Assembly: GCF_041261205.1 (NCBI RefSeq)
Contig: NZ_JBGCCH010000024.1
Coordinates: 80,587-144,586 of the forward strand
Direction: 5' to 3'
Length of the DNA: 64,000 nucleotides
Origin: Catenulispora sp. MAP5-51
GTDB lineage: Bacteria > Actinomycetota > Actinomycetes > Streptomycetales > Catenulisporaceae
Shown here: positions 8,926 through 16,819 of the stretch, piece by piece
How the letters are laid out: the number at the start of each line of letters is the position of its first letter
Position numbering within the stretch: the first letter of the stretch is position 1
Made by a program: the position numbers and the translations under genes
The notes under the pieces: generated by a model
What the model saw: only the letters and a program-made list of their open reading frames with translations
Databases searched by the model: none
Told to the model about the DNA's origin: nothing

Positions 8926-8962
8926 ATCAGGGGCCTGGTTCACAGCGGACCAGGCCCCTGAT
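8926..8962. terminator. Bidirectional hairpin between convergent genes
   Basis: A perfect 14-base-pair stem (8926-8939 with 8949-8962) lies between the mannosidase stop and the LLM oxidoreductase stop and could end transcription from either side. There is no strong T-tract. Confidence 0.7.
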
Positions 8963-8978
8963 GCCGTTCCCGGACCTC

Positions 8979-9737
8979 TCAGTCGCGCGCGTGCTCCAGC
9001 AGCCGCCGGATGTTGTCCAGCGGGAACGGGTAGTCCCCGCCGAGGATGATGTGGTCCGCGCCGGCGTCCAGGTAGGCCTGGTAGTTGTCGATCTCGTCGT
9101 CGCTGATCATCACGGTGCGCTCCACGGCCTTGGGGTCCCGGCCGACCTTCGCGCACCACTCGTCCAGCACCTGGTTCTTGTGCCGGAAGTTCTCCACCGG
9201 GCCGAAGGTGTTCCACATGTCGGCGTACTGCGCCACCAGCCGCAGCGTCACCTTCTCCCCGCCGCCGCCGATCAGGATCGGCAGATCGGGGTCGGCCGGG
9301 TTGAGCTTGCCCAGGCGCTCCTTGATCCGCGGCAGCGCGTCCCTGAGCGCGCGCAGCCGCTCCGGCGCCGTTCCGAACTCATAGCCGTACTCGTTGTAGT
9401 CCCGCTCGAACCAGCCGGCCCCGACGCCCAGGACATAGCGGCCGCCGGAGAGCTGGTCGACGGTGCGCGCCATGTCCGCCAGCAGCTCGGGGTTGCGGTA
9501 GCTGTTGCAGAACACGAGCATGCCGAAGCGGGCCCGCGTGGTGGTCACGGCCATCGCCGCGAGCAGGCTGGAGCCCTCGAAGTGGGTCCCCTCCGGGTCC
9601 CCGCTGAGCGGGTAGAAGTGGTCCCAGGTCCAGATCGAGTCCACACCGAGCTCGTCCGCGCGCTGCCACGCCTCGCGCAGGGCGGTGATGTCGGTGTGCT
9701 GGGGGCGCAGTTGCACGCCTACTTTGAATCGCGCCAT
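8979..9737 (-). CDS. LLM class F420-dependent oxidoreductase
   Basis: A 252-residue luciferase-like (TIM barrel) protein, shorter than bacterial luciferase and typical of actinobacterial F420-dependent reductases. Supporting segments are the N-terminal FKVGVQLRPQ strand, LGVDSIWTWDHF, and the conserved ILIGGGGEKVTLRLVAQYADMWN motif near the phosphate-binding loop. Such enzymes use reduced F420 for hydride transfer to an unknown substrate. It is a single gene facing the mannosidase. Confidence 0.85.
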   Translation of the reverse strand: MARFKVGVQLRPQHTDITALREAWQRADELGVDSIWTWDHFYPLSGDPEGTHFEGSSLLAAMAVTTTRARFGMLVFCNSYRNPELLADMARTVDQLSGGRYVLGVGAGWFERDYNEYGYEFGTAPERLRALRDALPRIKERLGKLNPADPDLPILIGGGGEKVTLRLVAQYADMWNTFGPVENFRHKNQVLDEWCAKVGRDPKAVERTVMISDDEIDNYQAYLDAGADHIILGGDYPFPLDNIRRLLEHARD

Positions 9738-9870
9738 GTCCGGCGGTCCTCACTGTGGGGTGGGGTGGGGGCTTACCGGATTACTCCATCACACTCGATA
9801 CCGTCCTGGGCGGCCGACCGGCCGATGAGATGGCGGACGTCCAGCACGGGCCTGCACGGCCTACTGGGGC

Positions 9871-10281
9871 CTACTGGGGCGGAGCGCCCTTCGACCCGTC
9901 GCACATCGGCACCCCGCCGAACGCGCCGTTGTTCGCGCCGCCGTGGCCGTCGACCGCGTTGACCCAGCCCCACTTCTGGTTGTCGCCCTCGGTCCAGCCC
10001 CACCAGTTGTTGAAGTACTGGCCGCCGCTCTCGGTCCGGGTGCCGCCCTGCGCCTGGCAGATCACCCAGTTCGTGCCCTGAGGCAGGTAGCCGACGGTGG
10101 CGCCGCCGCTGCTGACCACCGGGGAGCCGGCGCTGTAGCCGTTGCCCGCCGTGTCGAAGGGGCAGTTGATGCCGGTGCCCTGCGGGGTCACACTCCCCAT
10201 GCCGCCGGCTCCCAGCCGGCCGGTCAGTACGTACGGCCCGATCCGCTGTGGGTCCCCGGCACCAAGCGTCTGCATCGTCAT
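9871..10281 (-). CDS. Chimeric remnant: Ser/Thr kinase start joined to an outer domain
   Basis: The open frame encodes 136 residues. Residues 1-31 (GDPQRIGPYVLTG, then RLGAGGMGSV) are the standard N-terminus of actinobacterial Hanks-type Ser/Thr kinases up to the glycine-rich ATP loop. At once, at TPQGTGINC, the sequence changes to a Gly/Asn/Trp-rich domain with paired cysteines, of the sort found outside the membrane. The rest of the kinase domain, the catalytic loop and any membrane helix are missing. The simplest reading is an in-frame deletion in a receptor-kinase gene, leaving a product that can neither phosphorylate nor be exported. A GGGGGAC site precedes ATG 10281. The tandem decamer CTACTGGGGC overlaps the stop. 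Confidence 0.6.
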   Translation of the reverse strand: MTMQTLGAGDPQRIGPYVLTGRLGAGGMGSVTPQGTGINCPFDTAGNGYSAGSPVVSSGGATVGYLPQGTNWVICQAQGGTRTESGGQYFNNWWGWTEGDNQKWGWVNAVDGHGGANNGAFGGVPMCDGSKGAPPQ

Positions 10282-10354
10282 CGTCCCCCATCCCGTTCTG
10301 CGACTGACGATCAGATGGTTACCATACCGATGACATCCAAGATCATGGCCACGG

Positions 10355-11944
10355 TCATGAGCTCGCGTGGGTCTCGCGCAACTCGCGCTTGAGAACCTTG
10401 CCGGAGGGGTTCTTCGGCAGCGTCGGGACAACGACGACCTTCTTGGGCGTCTTGAACCCGGCCAGCCGCGCCCGGCAGAACCCGATGACGTCCTCCGGCT
10501 CCAGCCGCTCCCCCGGCTTCAGGACCACCGCCGCGCACACCATCTCGATCCAGTACGGGTCCGGCACGCCGAACACCGCGACCTCGGCGACGGCCGGATG
10601 CTGGTAGACGGTCTCCTCGACCTCACGGCTGGCGACGTTCTCGCCACCGGTCTTGATCATGTCCTTCTTGCGGTCCACGACGCGCAGGAAGCCCTCGTCG
10701 TCCATGACGCCGAGGTCGCCGCTGTGGAACCAGCCTCCGCGGAAGGCCTCGGCGGTGCGCTCCGGGTCGTTCCAGTAGCCGAGCATGGTGTGCGGGCCCC
10801 GGTGCACGATCTCTCCGACCTCGCCGCGCGGGACCTCCGCACCGTCGTCGTCGACGACGCGGGTCTCGACGTTGAGGGCTGCGCGGCCGGCCGAGCCGGG
10901 CTTGCGTTCCTGGTCCTCGGGGCCCAGGACGGTGGCCACGGGGGACATCTCGGTCTGGCCGTAGAAGTTGTACAAGCGCAAAGACGGCAGGCGGCGGCGC
11001 AGTTCGGCCAGGACCTCGACCGGCATCGCGGCGGCACCGTAGTAGCCCTTGCGCAGGGTGCTGAGGTCGCGGCTGTCGAAGTCGGGATGGCGCAGCAGCG
11101 CGATCCAGACGGTCGGCGGGCAGAAGAACTTGGTGGCGCCCTCCTGCTCGATGGTGCGCAGGATGGTCGCGGGGTCGGCGCCGGGCAGCACGATGCTGGT
11201 GGCGCCGAGCTGGATGTCCGGGGTGAGGAAGCAGTGCAGCTGCGCACAGTGGTAGAGCGGCAGGGCGTGGACTTCGACGTCGTCGGCGGACATCTCGCCG
11301 CAGACGATGGCGCTGGTGTACTGGGCGACCAGGTTGCGGGTGGACATGACGGCGCCCTTGGGGCGGGACTCCGTGCCGGAGGTGTACATGATCTGGACGG
11401 GGTCGTCGTCGGTGACCGGGGCGTCGGGCTCCTCGGCGTCGGCGTCCTGATACGCGGCCTCGAAGTCGAGCCAGCCTTCGGGGACGCCGCTGCCGCTACC
11501 GATGGCGGCTTTGAGGACTGGTGCCGCCGTCCCGGCCGCCTGCCAGGCACGGTCCGCGGTGTCGGCGAGGGCGTCCTCGGCGATGACGGCGACGGCCCCG
11601 GAATGCGTGAGGACGTAGGCGATCTCCTCGGGCCCGAGCATGAAGTTCACCGGCACGGAGACCGCCCCGAGCCGCGCCAGCGCGAAGTAGGCGACGACGA
11701 AGCCGTGGGAGTTGTGCGCCAGGAGCAGAACCCGGTCGCCGCGCCGGACGCCGCGGGCCGCCAGGGCGTTCGCGGCGCGGCTGACGGTCGTGTCGAGCTC
11801 GGCGAAGGTCTGCCGAACGCCGCCGAAGACCAGAGCGAGCTTGCCGGGATCCCGGGCGGCGGTGCGGCGCAGCAGGTCGGCGAGCGCGCCGCGGCGCGCG
11901 AGGGACTGGTCGGCGGTGGGGTGCCACGCGTTCTGGACCGTCAT
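10355..11944 (-). CDS. Acyl-CoA synthetase (AMP-forming), FadD-like
   Basis: A 529-residue ANL-superfamily enzyme that activates a carboxylic acid with ATP to the acyl-adenylate and then to acyl-CoA. The P-loop core YTSGTESRPKG (about residue 185), the YGQTEMSP motif and the adenylate-binding GWFHSGDLG segment are present, and the C-terminal domain ends with the catalytic Lys context LPKNPSGKVLKREL. Start 11944 is preferred because upstream in-frame residues look untranslated. Substrate (fatty or aryl acid) cannot be fixed. Lies upstream of, and in the same direction as, the kinase remnant. Confidence 0.88.
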   Translation of the reverse strand: MTVQNAWHPTADQSLARRGALADLLRRTAARDPGKLALVFGGVRQTFAELDTTVSRAANALAARGVRRGDRVLLLAHNSHGFVVAYFALARLGAVSVPVNFMLGPEEIAYVLTHSGAVAVIAEDALADTADRAWQAAGTAAPVLKAAIGSGSGVPEGWLDFEAAYQDADAEEPDAPVTDDDPVQIMYTSGTESRPKGAVMSTRNLVAQYTSAIVCGEMSADDVEVHALPLYHCAQLHCFLTPDIQLGATSIVLPGADPATILRTIEQEGATKFFCPPTVWIALLRHPDFDSRDLSTLRKGYYGAAAMPVEVLAELRRRLPSLRLYNFYGQTEMSPVATVLGPEDQERKPGSAGRAALNVETRVVDDDGAEVPRGEVGEIVHRGPHTMLGYWNDPERTAEAFRGGWFHSGDLGVMDDEGFLRVVDRKKDMIKTGGENVASREVEETVYQHPAVAEVAVFGVPDPYWIEMVCAAVVLKPGERLEPEDVIGFCRARLAGFKTPKKVVVVPTLPKNPSGKVLKRELRETHASS

Positions 11945-11976
11945 CGGTCCAGGGAAGCGGCAGGGGCCCGAGCCCG

Positions 11977-12324
11977 TCAAGAGGCGATGGTCTTCCCGGA
12001 GGTTCCGGGCCGAGCCACGCCCTCGACCTCGGTACAGATACCGAAGACGCGCGCATGCCCGGTCCACCCGTTGACCCGGCCGCGGTTGTTGCTGATCTGC
12101 ACGCGCGCGTTCGCATGGTCGACAGCCGAGACCAGGTGCAGGTAGGTGGTCCCGGCGACGCGCACCAGGACGATGTCGCCGGTCTCAAGCTTGGCCGGAT
12201 CGACGGGAGCGACGGTCACCTGCTGGCGGCTGCGGATCAGCGGCACCATCGAGGAGCCGGTCGGACGAAAGCGCACCTCGGTGCCGGCGGCGACGCGCGC
12301 CGCGAAGGCGTCGAGCATTCCCAT
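11977..12324 (-). CDS. S24/S26 peptidase-like protein
   Basis: A 115-residue protein with the core fold signature of LexA/signal peptidase-like serine proteases: RPTGSSM (Ser25 as putative nucleophile) followed by ETGDIVLVRVAG. The general-base Lys expected about 35-40 residues later in a V-x-K-R-like strand is not visible; that strand reads TTYLHLVSAV. It may be catalytically inactive or use another residue. No DNA-binding domain or membrane segment is present, so it is not a full LexA or a typical signal peptidase I. Function unknown. Confidence 0.6.
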   Translation of the reverse strand: MGMLDAFAARVAAGTEVRFRPTGSSMVPLIRSRQQVTVAPVDPAKLETGDIVLVRVAGTTYLHLVSAVDHANARVQISNNRGRVNGWTGHARVFGICTEVEGVARPGTSGKTIAS

Positions 12325-12426
12325 GGGGGCAGGATGTCAGGGCTCGATGGCGGGGGCCAGGGGATTCGGCGGTGGTGGTGGTCGGCGCGCGTTGGCTGCC
12401 GATGGTCTGGGCAGGTGGTGCTGTCT

Positions 12427-12747
12427 ACTGCGACAGGCAAGGTCAAGAGCGACAAGCAAGGCCACAGTCAAGAGCGCCTCCGGCAGCGCCTGCGCGGCGA
12501 GCGGCCTCGCTTCGGGGATGGGGGGTGCGCTGGCTGCCGACGGACGCTGCTTGTGGTCGCCTCTGTCCCGGATTCCCCGCCTGTGGTGTGGACGAGGTCC
12601 ACTCGGTGAGGCACAGCGGCGGCCGAGCGGTGCGTGCATGAGATGCGGGAACCCTTCCCACAGGCGGGGTTGTCCCGGTTCCCTCGTCGCTGTCGGCGGG
12701 CTCTGCCAATCATTCCGGACTGGCGGTGTCAAGTCGCACGAAACCGG
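12427..12747 (+). repeat. Dispersed intergenic repeat, copy A1
   Basis: About 300 bases closely related to 63741-64000, including the shared CAAGAGCGCCTCCGGC, GACGCTGCTTGTGGTCGCCT and GTGAGGCACAGCGGCGGCC blocks. It contains the inner part of the inverted-repeat element (12575-12669; arms CCCCGCCTGTGG and CCACAGGCGGGG) but lacks roughly 30 bases of its left arm compared with the 63.9-kb copy. The middle 70 bases match that copy at 62 positions. No coding function is seen. Together with copy A2 it fills the gene-free stretch 12325-13212. Confidence 0.75.
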
Positions 12748-12756
12748 ACCACAGCA

Positions 12757-13110
12757 GCGTGTGATCCGACTTGATACCGCCAGGCCGGGATGATTCCGTC
12801 TACGGCGACGACAGCGACGAGGGAACCGGGACAGAGGCGACCACAACTCAGACCGCCGCCCACGCGGGGTGTTGATGACCCCTCAGAGCCTGGAGTGCCC
12901 GCCGGAGGCGCCTGCCTTTGATCTTGATCTTCGGTGCCCACCAAACGCGGCCGCCGCCCGCCAGACCAAACGCGTGCGCAGTGACTCGGACCCACGCGCG
13001 CTCTTGAACAGCCACAACCGCCGGCCGCCAACGCGACACGAGGCACACCACCGAACCGCGCCCCCAGCGGATCCTTCTTCAACCCGCGCGAAGCCGTAAG
13101 AAAACGCCCT
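12757..13110 (-). repeat. Dispersed intergenic repeat, copy A2 (inverted)
   Basis: Read on the minus strand this shares TTGTGGTCGCCTCTGTCCCG and GTTCCCTCGTCGCTGTC with copy A1, and its distal part (ACGGCTTCGCGCGGGTT then GATCCG) with 63612-63650. A1 and A2 are therefore head-to-head. The central arms 12708-12739 and 12764-12795 are inverted copies with about five differences in 32, around a 24-base spacer. Confidence 0.65.
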
Positions 13111-13192
13111 TGACTGTCAAACAACGAACAGACTCTGCTAAAAGACCCATACCGCACCCACGCCCAAGCCAGCGGCACCACCCTTCTGCCCG

Positions 13193-13216
13193 TGCCTCAG
13201 TGCCTCAGTGCCTCAG
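13193..13216. repeat. Octamer tandem repeat at the lysR 3' end
   Basis: Three perfect copies of TGCCTCAG in a row. The last one contains the LysR stop codon, so slippage here would change the C-terminus of the regulator. Confidence 0.8.
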
Positions 13217-14154
13217 TCCCCCGCCCCCTCGCCAGCCGGCCAGGTCCGCAGCCCGCGCACCAAGCCCAGGAACGCCCGCTCGGCCGGCGACAGCAGCCGG
13301 TCGCGCCGGTAGGCGACCACCACCGGCCTGGAGCGCAGCGGCGGGTCCACGTCCAGGACCACCAGGCGTCCGTCGCGGACCTCGGCGTCGATGGCGTGCT
13401 CGGAGATCAGCGATATGCCCAGGCCCGCGGCGACCGATTGCTTGATGGTCTCCGGGCCCCACATGTCGGCCTTGGCCATGTCGTCCAGGTCCCAGCCGAT
13501 GAGGGCGGCCTCTTGCAGGTCGCGGGTCTGGGAGCCGGGTTCGCGCAGCAGGAAGCGTTCGGCGGCCAGTTCCCTGGGTGCCAGCGGGGCGGCGGTGCTT
13601 GTCAGGGGGTGGCCCGGTGCCGCGACCAGCAGCAGGCGCTCGTCCAGGACCGTCTCGGTCTTCAGCTGCGGGGCTCCGGGCTGGCCGGCGACGATGGCCA
13701 GGCCCAGTTCGCCCTCCAGGAGGCGCTTCACGATCTGGCCGTTGTTGCCGACCACGATGTCGCACTCGATCGCGCGGTGCCGTTCGCGGAAGCGGGCCAG
13801 CAGGCGCGGCAGCAGGTAGGTGCCGACGGTGGTGGTGCCGCCGACCTCCAGGCGGCCGGACTGGACGCCGGAGACCTCGCGGATGGCCGCGACCGCTTCC
13901 TCGGTGAGCAGGAACACCCGGCGGGCGTACTCGACCAGCACTTCGCCCTCGGCGGTGGGGCGGATGCGGGGGCCGGAGCGGTCGATCAGGGTGGTCTGCA
14001 GCGACTGTTCGAGGTTGCGGACGTGGTTGGAGACCGAGGGTTGGCTCATGTAGAGCTTCTGGGCGGCGGCCGAGAAGCCGCCGGTCTCCACCACGGTCAT
14101 GAAGATCGACAGACGGTGCAAGTTCAGCTGCGTCACGGTTGGCCCACTTCCCAC
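13213..14154 (-). CDS. LysR family transcriptional regulator
   Basis: A protein of up to 313 residues with the LysR winged helix near the N-terminus (QLNLHRLSIFMTVVETGGFSAAA through the recognition helix SQPSVSNHVRNLEQ) and a two-lobed effector domain. AGGAGG sits immediately before GTG 14154, too close for ideal use; GTG 14136 (VTQLNLHRL) is an alternative start. It lies 55 bases downstream of the PhnW-like gene on the same strand and may be co-transcribed with it, which suggests a link to phosphonate or amino acid metabolism, but no operator is evident. Confidence 0.88.
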   Translation of the reverse strand: MGSGPTVTQLNLHRLSIFMTVVETGGFSAAAQKLYMSQPSVSNHVRNLEQSLQTTLIDRSGPRIRPTAEGEVLVEYARRVFLLTEEAVAAIREVSGVQSGRLEVGGTTTVGTYLLPRLLARFRERHRAIECDIVVGNNGQIVKRLLEGELGLAIVAGQPGAPQLKTETVLDERLLLVAAPGHPLTSTAAPLAPRELAAERFLLREPGSQTRDLQEAALIGWDLDDMAKADMWGPETIKQSVAAGLGISLISEHAIDAEVRDGRLVVLDVDPPLRSRPVVVAYRRDRLLSPAERAFLGLVRGLRTWPAGEGAGD

Positions 14155-14209
14155 GCCTCCTGCCCCGTGCCCGTCAGCCTATTCCGCGAGGTTGACAACG
14201 GGCATCCGT

Positions 14210-15325
14210 TCAGCGACCTGCGCGGATCTTCGCGATGGACGTTTCCAGCGCGGTCAGGAACCGTTCCAATGTGGGCAGCGGGAGTTCGCCCATCGTGGAG
14301 ACCCGGAAGAAGGTCTTCGCCAGGTCGCCCTGGCCGGCGTAGATGACGAAGCCCTCGTCCTTGAGGACGTCGTGCAGCTCGGGATACGTGATGCCCTCGG
14401 GCAGGTAGATCATGGAGATCGAGTTCGACCGGTGCTGCTCGGGGATCAGGACCTCCAGTCCCAGCCGCGCGAGTCCGGCGCGCACCAGGGCGGCCCGTTC
14501 CTTGTACTCCGCCACGCGCGCCGCGACGCCGCCGCGCTCCTCCAGCTCCTTGATGGCCTCGTCCAGGGCGAAGCACACCTGGACGGCCGGAGTGAACGGG
14601 ACGTCGCCCTTGCGCTGGCCGGTGAGGTAGGTATTGGCGTTCAGGTACAGCGAGCGGACCGGGACCTCCGCAAGGCGCTCGATCCCCTTGTCGGAGCACA
14701 GGATGAAGGAGATGCCGGGCAGTCCGTGGAGTCCCTTGTTCGCGGTGCCGCAGATGATGTCGGCACACAGGTCCTCGTGGCCCTCGTCCTCGATCGCGGT
14801 GGCGCTGATCGCGTCCACCACCATCAGCACCCCGGCCTCCCGCGCGATCCGGCCGATGGCGCCGACCGGGTTGATCATGCCGGTGGTGGTCTCGTGCTGC
14901 ACGACCGCGACGGCGTCCACGTCCGGGTGCCCGGCCAGTGCCGCGCGCACGGCCTCGGGGTCGGCCGGCTCGGTCCACTCGCCGGTCACCGAGTGCACCG
15001 TGATCCCGTTGACCTCGGCGATCCGGGCCAGCCGGTCGCCGTAGACGCCGTTGCGCACCACCAGGATCGAGCGGCCGGCGCGCACCGCGCTGATGACCGC
15101 CATCTCCATCGCGGAGGTCCCCGAGCCGGTGACGACGATCGCCTCGTGCGTGTCGCCGACGTTCAGCACCCGGGTCAGGCCGGCGCGGATCGAGGCCAGC
15201 AGCTCGGAGAACTCCGGCTCGCGGTGGCACCAGTCGCCGCGGCCCAGGGCGGCGCGGACGCGGTCGGTCGTGCACGCCGGGCCGGGGTTGAGGAGGACCA
15301 GGGGGCTGCCGGGATTCGCTGTCAT
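14210..15325 (-). CDS. phnW: Class V aminotransferase, 2-aminoethylphosphonate:pyruvate type
   Basis: A 371-residue PLP enzyme. It opens with LLNPGPACTTDRVRAAL and a DWCHREPEF segment, which are hallmarks of PhnW-like transaminases, followed by TGSGTSAMEMAV (cofactor phosphate loop), the Asp of VVDAISA and the PLP lysine in GTANKGLHG (near residue 196). PhnW moves the amino group of 2-aminoethylphosphonate to pyruvate to give phosphonoacetaldehyde. No phosphonatase (phnX) or phnA-type gene is near, so related substrates such as serine or glyoxylate partners remain possible. The LysR gene follows. Confidence 0.72.
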   Translation of the reverse strand: MTANPGSPLVLLNPGPACTTDRVRAALGRGDWCHREPEFSELLASIRAGLTRVLNVGDTHEAIVVTGSGTSAMEMAVISAVRAGRSILVVRNGVYGDRLARIAEVNGITVHSVTGEWTEPADPEAVRAALAGHPDVDAVAVVQHETTTGMINPVGAIGRIAREAGVLMVVDAISATAIEDEGHEDLCADIICGTANKGLHGLPGISFILCSDKGIERLAEVPVRSLYLNANTYLTGQRKGDVPFTPAVQVCFALDEAIKELEERGGVAARVAEYKERAALVRAGLARLGLEVLIPEQHRSNSISMIYLPEGITYPELHDVLKDEGFVIYAGQGDLAKTFFRVSTMGELPLPTLERFLTALETSIAKIRAGR

Positions 15326-15462
15326 GCGCCTCAGGCTAGGCGCGTGATCATGGGGTGCGCGATGGCTGTTCCGGCATGGCGGCCATAGCCGAAAACGGTG
15401 TGGGAATCAGCTGGAGACCGGCCGGCGATCAGCCGGAGATCAGCCCGAGGATCGACCGGAGC

Positions 15463-16731
15463 TCAGCCCGCCACAGCTCCGCGTCCGCCGGAGAGCGCCT
15501 GCTGCTGCACGAATCCCAGCGGGTCGGCCAGCAGCGGCTCGAAAGCCTTCTCCGCGGCCCCGATCAGCGTGGAGTCCGCGCCCAGGCCCGGCGTCACCAG
15601 GCGCACGCCCTCGCGCACCACGCCCAGGCTCCCGGACAGCAGGTTCGTGCGGATCTGCCCCTGGATGCCGGGGAAGACGTCGCCGAACAGGCCGCCGAAG
15701 ATCACCATCTTGGGGTTGAAGATCGTGACGATGTTCGCCACGCCCAGGGCGATCCAGCCGCCGATGTGCTCCAGGGCCCGCACCGACTTCTCGTCGCCCG
15801 TGGCCGCCTCGGCGACCAGCTCGGCCACGGTGGCCCGGCGGCCGTCGGCGTGGCCGGCCGCGGCCAGGATCGCCGGCTCGCCGATCTCGGTCTCCCAACA
15901 GCCGCGCGCGCCGCAGCGGCACAGCCGGCCGGAGGGGTTGACCACCATGTGGCCGACTTCGCCGGCGTAGCCGTCGTGGCCGGACATGGCCTCGCCGCCG
16001 GCGATCACCCCGGCGCCGACGCCGACCTCGCCGACGATGTACACCAGGTCGTCGCAGCCGACCGCGGCGCCGCGGGTGCGTTCGGCCAGGGCGCCGAGGT
16101 CCGCGTCGTTGCCGACGGCGACCGGGGCGTCGATGCCGAAGGTCTCCATCAGGCGGCGGTGCAGGATGTCGCCGAGCGGGGCGTCGCCCCAGTCGTCCCA
16201 GTTCATGTTGGGAACGAAGCGCAGCATGCCGTCGGTGGAGCGGACGGCGGCCGGCACCGCGGCCCCCACGCCCGCGCACAGGGCGCCGGCGGGGATGTCC
16301 TCGGAGGCGAGCAGTTCGCCGGTGAACCGTTCCAGGTGCCCCATGACGTCTTCGAGGTCGTAGTCGCCGCGCGGGCGGTACAGCTCGCGCCGGTCGAGCA
16401 CCTGCCCGCCCAGGCCCACCCGGGCCGCGACGACGAAGTCGACCCCGATCATGTAGGCCAGCGCGTACACGTGCGCCGCTCTGGGCACCACCACCAGCGA
16501 CGGCCGCCCCGCCCCGAGGTGCTGCCCGGGCAGCTCCTCCTCGACGAGCCCGGCCGAGGACAGGTCGGCGGTCAGGGCGCCGATCGTCGAGCGGTTCAGG
16601 CTCATGCTCGCGGTGAGCACGGCCCGCGAGGTGGGCCCGTGCTGGTGGACATAGCGCAAGAGAGTCGACAGGTTGTGCCGGCGCAGCTCCTCCTGGGTCA
16701 CTCCGTAGGTGAACCCCTTGCGGGCCCTCAT
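15463..16731 (-). CDS. ROK family transcriptional regulator
   Basis: A 422-residue regulator with an N-terminal winged helix (about residues 15-70, EELRRHNLSTLLRYVHQHG...SRAVLTASMSLNRSTI) and a ROK sugar-kinase-like domain. The zinc motif CRCGARGCWE near residue 267 is intact. The start is set by a GAGGAGAG ribosome site just before ATG 16731. It lies 88 bases downstream of the sugar importer permease on the same strand and most likely controls that operon, as XylR-type ROK proteins do for xylose genes. Confidence 0.9.
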   Translation of the reverse strand: MRARKGFTYGVTQEELRRHNLSTLLRYVHQHGPTSRAVLTASMSLNRSTIGALTADLSSAGLVEEELPGQHLGAGRPSLVVVPRAAHVYALAYMIGVDFVVAARVGLGGQVLDRRELYRPRGDYDLEDVMGHLERFTGELLASEDIPAGALCAGVGAAVPAAVRSTDGMLRFVPNMNWDDWGDAPLGDILHRRLMETFGIDAPVAVGNDADLGALAERTRGAAVGCDDLVYIVGEVGVGAGVIAGGEAMSGHDGYAGEVGHMVVNPSGRLCRCGARGCWETEIGEPAILAAAGHADGRRATVAELVAEAATGDEKSVRALEHIGGWIALGVANIVTIFNPKMVIFGGLFGDVFPGIQGQIRTNLLSGSLGVVREGVRLVTPGLGADSTLIGAAEKAFEPLLADPLGFVQQQALSGGRGAVAG

Positions 16732-16819
16732 GGTTCTCTCCTCGCTGCGCATGTCGGCGCGTGTCGGCTGGTTTCAGCCGGTCTCGGTCATTATCGACCG
16801 AGACCGACCGATTCTCGCC

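Noticed and set aside
6178..9216. Minus-strand open frame of 1,012 codons opposite the mannosidase
   Set aside because: Low-complexity antisense product; the plus-strand mannosidase has a signal peptide, family motifs and a lectin domain.
12729..13181. Possible 150-residue protein in the gene-free gap
   Set aside because: It follows the inverted repeat copy, has no ribosome site or family match, and a similar non-coding stretch occurs at 63.6 kb. The shared FLTASRG string reflects DNA repetition.
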